A stretch of 6,382 bases of DNA from Bacteroidota bacterium (GTDB lineage Bacteria; Bacteroidota; Bacteroidia; NS11-12g; UBA955), in NCBI GenBank assembly GCA_947450015.1, contig CANFUB010000157.1:1-6382 (forward strand), written 5' to 3'. The position numbers and the translations under genes were made by a program. Below are positions 1 through 5,833 of this stretch, in pieces. The notes beneath the pieces were generated by a model that had not been told where the DNA came from, searched no databases, and saw nothing but the letters and a program-made list of their open reading frames with translations. Numbering within the stretch: the first letter of the stretch is position 1; each line of letters starts with the position of its first letter.

Positions 1-1376
1 GCGTCTAATATAGCATAGGCTTGCTCAGAGGTTTTACTTTCAGCATAAACCCTAAGCACAGGCTCGGTACCACTCGGACGGATCATTACCCATTCTTCGT
101 TACCTAAATGGTATTTGAAACCATCCATGTCTTCGGTCTTTTCAATATTGTATGAACCAAATGATTTGTAGGCATTGGCTTTGCAATTGGCAATAATGTT
201 TTGTTTCTGACTTTCCTCGATGTGCAAGTCATAGCGCTCAACTGCAAATGCACCAACAATATCATAGGTTTCGTTGATGAGGGTTTCGATACTCTTACCT
301 GTCAAGGCCATGTACTCTAAAATTAACAAGCCCATCCAAATACCATCGCGCTCAGGAATATGGCCTTTAACAGCAATTCCACCACTTTCTTCGGCACCAA
401 TTAAAACATCATCAGTAATCATGTATTCGCAAATGTATTTGAAACCGATTTTAGTGGTAATGGTTTCTAAACCTAAATGCGCAGCGAGTTTATCTACTTT
501 AGAAGAAACACTAAAGCTCTTAATGATTTTACCACTCAAGCCTTTATGTTTGGTAAGGTATTGCATTAACAATAAAATCAAATGGTGCGAATCAATGAAT
601 TTACCATTGCTATCAAAGAATCCAATTCTATCGGCATCTCCATCAGTGGCTAAGCCACAAAGAATTTCAGAATTGTTTTTAATCACTTCAGAGAACTCCA
701 TTAAGTTTTTAAGGATCGGCTCAGGGGCAACATTGTTAAATCCTGGATTGTAATCGCAATGCAATTTGGTAGCATTTGGTAAAAGCGATTTGATAACATT
801 CTGACCCGCGCCATACATGGCATCGTAACCAAAATGAGGTGCATAGGCTTTCAATTTTGCAACATCAAATTTCTCTTCAATTTGGGTCATGTAAATGGCC
901 TCGAAATTATCGTATACGATTAATCCAGCATTGATATAATCATTCAATGATTTTAATTCAGGTAGATGGTTGTAATCAATCATCCCTTCAATTTTTTCTA
1001 TCTCGGCAGGTACTGCTGGTCCGCCATAAGCAGCTTTAATTTTATAGCCATTGTATCCTGCAGGATTATGACTAGCTGTGATGATGATACCAGCAAAAGT
1101 ATTCAATTTAACATTGGCTAATGAAATCATTGGTGTGCTACAAAATCCATCTGATAAAAACACTTTAATACCATGCGAAGCCAACACTTTAGCGGTGGTT
1201 TCGGCAAACATTTTACCACCAAATCTACAATCGTAACCAACAGTGCACGTGTGATTACTAGTAGAATTTAAAACCCATTTAGCCGTTGCATCTGCAACAC
1301 GGGTTACATTTTCAACGGTGTAATTATCTGCTATAATTTCGCGCCAGCCGTCGGTTCCAAATTTGATTTTATACAT
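1..1376 (-). CDS. Phosphoglucomutase/phosphomannomutase family protein (C-terminus cut by window edge)
   Basis: This is an alpha-D-phosphohexomutase, a cytoplasmic Mg-dependent enzyme that interconverts hexose 1- and 6-phosphates through a phosphoserine intermediate. Translation from the ATG at 1376 gives 458 open codons before the left edge. The family's four signature regions appear in order: the N-terminal FGTDGWR (residues 6-12), the catalytic phosphoserine loop TASHNP with Ser102, the metal-binding DGDADR (245-250), the sugar-recognition loop GAEESGG (327-333) and the phosphate-binding RPSGTEP (433-439). Relatives are about 460 residues long, so only a few C-terminal residues should be missing. 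The start lies 7 bp after the stop of the upstream gene and has no Shine-Dalgarno sequence, which indicates an operon and probable translational coupling. The sequence does not separate glucose from mannose (or glucosamine) specificity. The sugar loop EESGG favours a PGM/PMM-type enzyme. Family confidence is high, substrate confidence low. Confidence 0.95.
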   Translation of the reverse strand, partial: MYKIKFGTDGWREIIADNYTVENVTRVADATAKWVLNSTSNHTCTVGYDCRFGGKMFAETTAKVLASHGIKVFLSDGFCSTPMISLANVKLNTFAGIIITASHNPAGYNGYKIKAAYGGPAVPAEIEKIEGMIDYNHLPELKSLNDYINAGLIVYDNFEAIYMTQIEEKFDVAKLKAYAPHFGYDAMYGAGQNVIKSLLPNATKLHCDYNPGFNNVAPEPILKNLMEFSEVIKNNSEILCGLATDGDADRIGFFDSNGKFIDSHHLILLLMQYLTKHKGLSGKIIKSFSVSSKVDKLAAHLGLETITTKIGFKYICEYMITDDVLIGAEESGGIAVKGHIPERDGIWMGLLILEYMALTGKSIETLINETYDIVGAFAVERYDLHIEESQKQNIIANCKANAYKSFGSYNIEKTEDMDGFKYHLGNEEWVMIRPSGTEPVLRVYAESKTSEQAYAILD

Positions 1377-1383
1377 ATATTTA

Positions 1384-2490
1384 TTAGTTTTTTGAATATC
1401 TTACGTAATTACTTACTTGTGTCCATTGATAGTCTTTTAAAGCTTTATAATAAAAAGGAGCTTCATTTGGTGGTATCATGGTGTTATTGCATTTGAAGAT
1501 GGTAAATAAATAGTTTTTTTCTGTTAAAATATCTTCCATCGACTTAAATTTAATGAGCAAATGCCATTTCATAATATCATCGAAACTTAAAAGATTCAAT
1601 GGCTTATTATTGGCATACAATTGAATAAAACGCGGGCGGTAAAAAATGGCGTTGCCTCTTTTTTCCCATACCTCTGTTATTTCAATTCGGGTAATGGTTA
1701 TCTCGCTTTTGTATTTTTCGAAGTTGTAATATTTACTGCCACCAATGTCAAAGAAAATTTCTTTGCTTTCATTTAAGAAATTTTCAATAGAGGTGAGCAT
1801 TGCTGTTGCAGGATCGTTGGGGTCTTGCAAATTCTTTTCCAATACATAACTCAACATTTTGGTTTGCGGAATAGGTTGTAAACCCACTATTTTTTTCTTA
1901 GAAAAAAAGGCTTCCTTTTTAATTTTTTGCGCCAAGGATAAATCCTTTGAAAAATCGGTATTGCCAAATTGAATTAAACTGTAATCATAACGTTTGCTAT
2001 ACAATGCATTGATGAAATTTAATTCTGCAGGACCATTCACATTGGTAGAAATATTATTCGCAATCAAAAAAGGAAAAGCTTCTTGTGCATCGACATACCC
2101 AAAAGAAATTCTACCATTCTCTGTTTCCGCTAAAAACGAAAAACCAACGATGTAAAATTCGGTTCTTCTGCGCGAGCTGGTCCATACCTCATTGATAAAT
2201 AAACTTTCGACATTGGCAAACGAGGTGCGGTTGTTAACTTCAATATTTCTGAGGGCCGAAGCCGAAATAGCAATTTGCTTTTTTGGAGAATCCCAAAGTG
2301 TAAGGGTGCCCTCGTTGATTTTTTTATAAATCAGTTTAGGCAATTCTGTAACCAAATTAAATCCGTTCGTATCATTTTGATTCGCGGCATACAGATGTAT
2401 CAATACAGGCACTTCCGTATAGGACTTGAACCTCGCTTGTAAGTTAATGCAAGACGATAATACGAGGATATAAAACAGTTTTTTATACAA
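1384..2490 (-). CDS. Exported protein of unknown function, possibly lipoprotein, faintly GldN-like
   Basis: I do not recognise this 368-aa protein with confidence. It starts on TTG at 2490, inside the last codons of the upstream dehydrogenase gene (8-bp overlap). No ATG is available: the frame is closed upstream by a stop at 2518-2520, and the first internal Met is residue 212. The TTG start is supported because it gives a good signal peptide, a short KK n-region followed by the hydrophobic LFYILVL. Residues 11-14 (LSSC) match a lipobox with Cys14 as the lipidated residue, while LQA at 17-19 could instead be a signal peptidase I site. The mature part has no membrane segment. It contains two similar stretches, around 99-141 and 271-312, each with I-x-E-V-W, then FY, then a SF-x-x(V/I) element. 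The pattern INEGTLTLWDS (58-68) and the C-terminal LSFDDIMKW (301-309) recall the T9SS/gliding protein GldN, but this is a weak impression from memory. It sits between a dehydrogenase and a sugar-phosphate mutase gene, which gives no clue to its job. Confidence 0.85.
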   Translation of the reverse strand: MYKKLFYILVLSSCINLQARFKSYTEVPVLIHLYAANQNDTNGFNLVTELPKLIYKKINEGTLTLWDSPKKQIAISASALRNIEVNNRTSFANVESLFINEVWTSSRRRTEFYIVGFSFLAETENGRISFGYVDAQEAFPFLIANNISTNVNGPAELNFINALYSKRYDYSLIQFGNTDFSKDLSLAQKIKKEAFFSKKKIVGLQPIPQTKMLSYVLEKNLQDPNDPATAMLTSIENFLNESKEIFFDIGGSKYYNFEKYKSEITITRIEITEVWEKRGNAIFYRPRFIQLYANNKPLNLLSFDDIMKWHLLIKFKSMEDILTEKNYLFTIFKCNNTMIPPNEAPFYYKALKDYQWTQVSNYVRYSKN

Positions 2491-3700
2491 ACGCGTTTTC
2501 TCCGGTAATTTCCATACCTAGTATCAACAAGTGCACATCATGTGTTCCTTCGTATGTAACAACTGATTCAAGGTTCATCATGTGACGCATAATTGGATAC
2601 TCACCTGTAATCCCCATTCCACCATGTATTTGGCGGGCTTCGCGGGCAACATCTAGAGCAATCTCTACATTGTTTCTTTTGGCCATACTGATTTGAGCAG
2701 GTGTGGCTTTGCCAGCATCCATTAAATTACCCAAGCGCCAGCACAACAATTGTGCTTTGGTAATTTCGGTAATCATTTCGGCTAATTTCTTTTGTTGCAA
2801 TTGGAATCCTGCTATTGGTCGACCGAATTGCACGCGTTGTTTTGAATAACGCAATGCCGAATCGTAACAATCCATTGCAGCACCTAGGGCACCCCAACTG
2901 ATACCATATCTCGCAGAGTTAAGACAGGTTAAAGGTCCTTTTAAGCCTTCAACACCTGGCAGTAAATTTTCTTTCGGTACTTTTACATTGTCGAACACCA
3001 ATTCACCAGTAGCACTCGCTCTTAAGCTCCATTTACCATGGGTTTCAGGGGTCGTAAAACCTTCGTAACCGCGTTCAACAATTAAACCTTTTATTTTTCC
3101 TTCTTCGTTTTTAGCCCAAACCACTGCAATATCTGCAAACGGAGAATTGCTAATCCACATTTTAGCACCGTTCAATAAATAATGGTCGCCCATGTCTTTA
3201 AAGTTGGTAAGCATACCGCTAGGGTTACTGCCATGGTCGGGTTCGGTTAAACCGAAACAACCCATCAATTCACCTTTCGCTAATTTTGGTAAATATTTTC
3301 TTTTTTGTTCTTCGCTTCCGAATTTATAAATCGGATACATTACCAAAGAACCTTGTACTGATGCGGTAGAACGAATGCCACTATCGCAACGTTCAAGTTC
3401 TTGCATGATTAAACCATACGTGATATAATCCATGCCTCCACAACCGTATTCGGCTGGTAACTGCGGACCGAAAGCCCCAATTTCGCCTAAGCCTTTAATG
3501 ATATGATGAGGGAATTCTGCTTTTTGTGCGTATTCTTCAATAATTGGAGAGAGTTCTCTTTTTACCCAATCTCTAACAGAGTTGCGGATAAGGATATGTT
3601 CTTCGGTCAATAAATCATCGACATTGTAAAAATCAGGTTGAACATAACGGTCCTTTCCCTGGTTGATATCTTTCAGTTCTTCAAAATTAATATTACCCAT
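2483..3700 (-). CDS. gcdH: Acyl-CoA dehydrogenase, glutaryl-CoA dehydrogenase type
   Basis: This 405-aa FAD enzyme has the normal length for the acyl-CoA dehydrogenase family. Glutaryl-CoA dehydrogenase oxidises and decarboxylates glutaryl-CoA to crotonyl-CoA in lysine and tryptophan breakdown and passes electrons to ETF. The flavin/substrate signature CFGLTEPDHGSNP is at 148-160, the second family signature (IHGGMGITGEYPIMRH) at 358-373, and the catalytic base is Glu384 in TYEGTHD (382-388), the position used by glutaryl-CoA dehydrogenases. The block ELERCDSGIRS (101-111) keeps the residues matching human Glu87, Arg94 and Ser95 (here Glu103, Arg110, Ser111), of which the Arg binds the distal carboxylate of glutaryl-CoA. 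GKWSLRASATGE and LNSARYGISWG also read like this subfamily. The ATG at 3700 opens the leftward operon and lies about 20 nt below a predicted promoter. No ETF or other lysine-catabolic gene is visible, so decarboxylation and substrate remain inferred. Confidence 0.95.
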   Translation of the reverse strand: MGNINFEELKDINQGKDRYVQPDFYNVDDLLTEEHILIRNSVRDWVKRELSPIIEEYAQKAEFPHHIIKGLGEIGAFGPQLPAEYGCGGMDYITYGLIMQELERCDSGIRSTASVQGSLVMYPIYKFGSEEQKRKYLPKLAKGELMGCFGLTEPDHGSNPSGMLTNFKDMGDHYLLNGAKMWISNSPFADIAVVWAKNEEGKIKGLIVERGYEGFTTPETHGKWSLRASATGELVFDNVKVPKENLLPGVEGLKGPLTCLNSARYGISWGALGAAMDCYDSALRYSKQRVQFGRPIAGFQLQQKKLAEMITEITKAQLLCWRLGNLMDAGKATPAQISMAKRNNVEIALDVAREARQIHGGMGITGEYPIMRHMMNLESVVTYEGTHDVHLLILGMEITGENAFV

Positions 3701-3714
3701 TGTCTGTTTTATGA

Positions 3715-3722
3715 TATTTTTG
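3715..3722 (+). promoter_or_regulatory. Predicted -7 element for folB
   Basis: TATTTTTG is a perfect match to the Bacteroidota -7 consensus TAnnTTTG. It implies transcription from about 3727-3730 and a leader of roughly 30 nt before the folB ATG. The expected -33 position (about 3691-3695) carries TATT rather than TTTG, so that half is weak. The leader holds a short purine run (AAGAGA, 3747-3752) but no proper Shine-Dalgarno sequence. Confidence 0.5.
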
Positions 3723-3725
3723 CTG

Positions 3726-3757
3726 CGAAATTAATATAAACAAGTCAAGAGAACAAA
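3726..3757 (-). promoter_or_regulatory. Predicted Bacteroidota promoter of the leftward operon
   Basis: On the minus strand, TTTG (3757-3754) is followed after exactly 20 nt by TAATTTCG (3733-3726). This matches the Bacteroidota consensus TTTG-N(19-21)-TAnnTTTG with a single mismatch. Transcription would begin around 3717-3721, giving a leader of about 20 nt before the dehydrogenase ATG. The -33 box uses the first base of the folB start codon on the other strand. It is the only plausible promoter seen for the three leftward genes. Confidence 0.6.
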
Positions 3758-4116
3758 TGAAGAATGAAGTGTATAGTATAATAGCGGGTGACATTGAAAT
3801 ATGGGCCAGAATTGGTGTGCATGCCGAGGAGCAATTGGTGGAGAATCAACTGATAGTAACGGTTGAGGTACATTCAATGCAGCCTTATAAAAAAGGAGAG
3901 TACCTGGATTATGAGCAAATACTAGACATTGTACATTCGGTATTCGGCCATTCTCAAAAAGTATTAGAGGATATTGCAGTCGAAATTATCGAGACCATCA
4001 AAGCCCGTTTCGAAGCACCTCTGACCAGTATTGCTTGTAAAATTAAAAAAGTAAAACCAGCAGTGCGAGGCATGAAAGTAGGACATTTGGGGGTGGAGAT
4101 TACAAGGCATTTTTAG
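3757..4116 (+). CDS. folB: Dihydroneopterin aldolase
   Basis: FolB cleaves 7,8-dihydroneopterin to 6-hydroxymethyl-7,8-dihydropterin and glycolaldehyde in folate biosynthesis. It is a small cytoplasmic enzyme that forms octamers. The 119-aa length is typical. The N-terminal strand and active-site loop ARIGVHAEEQ (17-26) align with the E. coli IGVYDWEQ segment, placing the conserved Glu at 25. LDYEQI (50-55) supplies the conserved Tyr52, VLEDIA (69-74) matches the LxExxA helix, and the C-terminal KVKPAVRGMKVGHLGVEITR region carries the conserved lysine (Lys98 or Lys100) before the final GVEI strand. The ATG at 3757 is chosen because it gives the standard N-terminus and lies about 30 nt below a -7 element. 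The gene diverges from the dehydrogenase operon. No other folate gene is in the window. The related FolX (epimerase) is possible but less likely. Confidence 0.88.
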   Translation: MKNEVYSIIAGDIEIWARIGVHAEEQLVENQLIVTVEVHSMQPYKKGEYLDYEQILDIVHSVFGHSQKVLEDIAVEIIETIKARFEAPLTSIACKIKKVKPAVRGMKVGHLGVEITRHF

Positions 4117-4147
4117 ATTTTTTAATTTTTAGATTGAATTATTTTAT

Positions 4148-4180
4148 TTAGAAATAGTTTGCATTAATTCATTAAATTCG
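4148..4180 (+). promoter_or_regulatory. Weak candidate promoter for the secreted repeat protein
   Basis: TTAG (4148-4151) lies 21 nt before TAAATTCG (4173-4180), each one mismatch from the Bacteroidota boxes TTTG and TAnnTTTG. Transcription would begin around 4185-4188, leaving a leader of only about 10-13 nt. The -7 box falls inside the left arm and loop of the inverted repeat at 4168-4195. A better TTTG at 4158-4161 is only 11 nt from the -7 box, so it does not fit. The T-rich sequence after the folB stop (4117-4149) has no GC-rich stem, so no terminator can be called and read-through from folB is also possible. Confidence 0.3.
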
Positions 4181-4195
4181 TTTCAATTTAATGGA
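4168..4195. repeat. Inverted repeat just upstream of the secreted repeat-protein gene
   Basis: CATTAAATT (4170-4178) and AATTTAATG (4185-4193) are perfect inverted copies around the 6-nt loop CGTTTC. The stem extends outward by one G-T wobble and one A-T pair to 11 bp. It ends 2 bp before the ATG at 4198 and overlaps the candidate -7 box. The left arm is also a near-direct repeat of CATTAATT just before it (4162-4169). It could be an operator for a dimeric regulator, an mRNA hairpin at the start site, or chance symmetry in AT-rich DNA. It is too poor in G-C pairs and lacks a following T-run, so it does not look like a terminator. Confidence 0.6.
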
Positions 4196-4197
4196 CA

Positions 4198-5775
4198 ATG
4201 AAAAATGTTTTAATTACTATTCTACTTTTTCAAATACAATGGGTAGTCGCACAAAATTCCATTGTCGATCAGACCTTTGGCAGCAGTGGTTATGCATCAA
4301 CCATACGCTTAGTCAATAGAAATTTTAAAAAAGTATTTCAAACCCAGGACAGTGGTTTCATTGCTGTTGGTGAGTACCAGTCATCTACTCAAACTTTATT
4401 GACGGCAGTAAAGTTTAATAAGTCTGGTCAATTAGATGCTAGGTTTGGTAGTGCTGGGGTTTATAATAATGCCATCATTCCTAATGCACTTATAACCTAC
4501 AACAGTGCTTGTTCAACGCACGATAATGGCATCTTGATTTGTGGTACGACTTATCACTACACGACTTACATCAAAAGTGTTTTTATTTTAAAACTAAAAA
4601 CCAATGGTATTATAGATTCAACATTTGGGAACAACGGTATACTATTAGAACAAGCTGGCTATACCATTTCATTCAGTTTTATTAAAGAAGATAGACATCA
4701 TAAAATATTAGCGGGGATGGTGAAATCAGTAGGAGGTACCCCATCCAATTGCTATATTGTAAAATTAAAAGCCAATGGTGCAATTGATTCAAGTTTTCAG
4801 AACAAAGGCGAAATGACCATGAATGGTGCGAGTTATGCAACAGTTCAAAATTTTGAGGTCACCGAGGATAACCATTATTTGGTGAGTTATTTTAATGCAG
4901 GAGGCGCCAACCCATTGTATGCCAATTTAGATTCTAATGGTAATTTCAACAATAAATTTGGATCGAACGGAAAAAAATTCATCAATGTATCACCGCTCAA
5001 TTCAACCTACACTTGTGGCATGGTTCCACTTGAAAAGGATGGATTTTATTTATATGCCATGCTAGGTATAAAATCAAATCAATCCTCTATCATTATAGTT
5101 CATAAATATAAAAATTTAGGGCAATTAGATAGTAGCTATGGTCGCAATGGCATTACCTCAAATTATTTAACGTCGAAAATTCATTTAGGAATAGATTTTT
5201 TACAAGTAGATAAAAAAAACAGAATTGTTTTAGGTATGCGGTTTTACGATAGCTGTGTTGACTTAGATCCGAATGGAAACGATTATTATTGTGATTATAC
5301 AAGTGCTATCTATCGATTCAATAGCAAAGGTAGACCCGATAGTACTTTCAATGCTACGGGCATTTTCAATAAGTTTAAAGACTATGAATTTGATGACGAA
5401 ATTGGCGGCATTGCCATTCAAGATGATAACAAAATTGTAGCAGTTGGAAAAGTAAGTGTCAAGGGTCAATCAATGAAAGGATTTGTCTGTCGACTAAATG
5501 AATATTATCCAAGTGCCAATTTGAAATTTGAAAGCACCCCCTTTAAAATGGTTGAAATTTATCCAATGCCATTTACCGATAAAATAAAGATTGATGGCGT
5601 TAACGGAATAAGAGGTGTAAAAATATTTAGTATGCTTGGTCAGCTTGTTTTCCAAGAAAAAACAAGCGATTCTACAATTGTCAATCTCGGATTTTTATCT
5701 ACAGGAAATTATATTTTAGAGGTTGAAACTGAAAATAACACAACCTATCGCTATAAAATTCTAAAAAGCGAGTAA
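4198..5775 (+). CDS. Secreted delta-60 repeat protein with T9SS C-terminal sorting domain
   Basis: This 525-aa protein is predicted to cross the inner membrane by Sec and the outer membrane by the type IX secretion system. The signal peptide is residues 1-18, with cleavage after VVA and before Gln19. The mature part holds seven delta-60-type repeats. Their core, D-x-x-F/Y-x-x-x-G, lies at about 23-31, 79-87, 139-147, 196-204, 250-258, 310-318 and 380-388, so the spacing is 54-60 residues except the last (70). Between cores run strands such as IAVGEY, VKFNKSGQLD and KIVAVGK, as expected of a beta-propeller. Residues about 450-525 form a type A sorting domain: IYPMPF (454-459), VKIFSMLGQLVF (474-485), LSTGNYILEV (500-509) and a basic end YKILKS. 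The usual YPNP is YPMP here. The last repeat interval carries an insertion with two cysteines (353, 365). The ligand or function is unknown. The stop is doubled (TAATAG). Confidence 0.92.
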   Translation: MKNVLITILLFQIQWVVAQNSIVDQTFGSSGYASTIRLVNRNFKKVFQTQDSGFIAVGEYQSSTQTLLTAVKFNKSGQLDARFGSAGVYNNAIIPNALITYNSACSTHDNGILICGTTYHYTTYIKSVFILKLKTNGIIDSTFGNNGILLEQAGYTISFSFIKEDRHHKILAGMVKSVGGTPSNCYIVKLKANGAIDSSFQNKGEMTMNGASYATVQNFEVTEDNHYLVSYFNAGGANPLYANLDSNGNFNNKFGSNGKKFINVSPLNSTYTCGMVPLEKDGFYLYAMLGIKSNQSSIIIVHKYKNLGQLDSSYGRNGITSNYLTSKIHLGIDFLQVDKKNRIVLGMRFYDSCVDLDPNGNDYYCDYTSAIYRFNSKGRPDSTFNATGIFNKFKDYEFDDEIGGIAIQDDNKIVAVGKVSVKGQSMKGFVCRLNEYYPSANLKFESTPFKMVEIYPMPFTDKIKIDGVNGIRGVKIFSMLGQLVFQEKTSDSTIVNLGFLSTGNYILEVETENNTTYRYKILKSE

Positions 5776-5820
5776 TAGAAAACACTTCTATAATTTATTC
5801 ACAAACTACAATTATTAATT

Positions 5821-5828
5821 TATTTTTG
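5821..5828 (+). promoter_or_regulatory. Perfect -7 element directly before the hydrolase gene
   Basis: TATTTTTG matches the Bacteroidota -7 consensus TAnnTTTG exactly and is followed by CACCC, then the TTG start at 5834. Transcription would start at or within a few bases of the start codon, so the mRNA may be leaderless. The -33 position at the right distance (5797-5800, ATTC) is a poor match to TTTG. Confidence 0.55.
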
Positions 5829-5833
5829 CACCC

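Noticed and set aside
274..753. Open frame of 159 codons on the plus strand
   Set aside because: It lies antisense inside the phosphohexomutase gene, which has all its catalytic motifs; the plus-strand translation has no recognisable domain or export signal.
1377..1383. Separate promoter for the phosphohexomutase
   Set aside because: The gap is only 7 bp and no TAnnTTTG with a matching TTTG was seen at the end of the upstream gene; co-transcription is simpler.
4117..4150. T-runs after folB as a rho-independent terminator
   Set aside because: There is no GC-rich stem in front of the T-runs; they look like ordinary AT-rich spacer.
4191..4193. Alternative ATG seven bases upstream of the repeat-protein start
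   Set aside because: It is out of frame with the signal peptide and would give only a short unrelated product; the ATG at 4198 begins a good signal peptide.
5263..5469. Open frame of 68 codons on the minus strand
   Set aside because: It is antisense within the secreted delta-60 repeat gene, and its isoleucine/threonine-rich translation reflects the complement of repeat codons.
5775..5791. Small inverted repeat ATAGAA-AACAC-TTCTAT over the stop of the secreted protein, as a terminator
   Set aside because: The stem is 6 bp with one G-C pair and is not followed by a clean T-run, so it is too weak to call.
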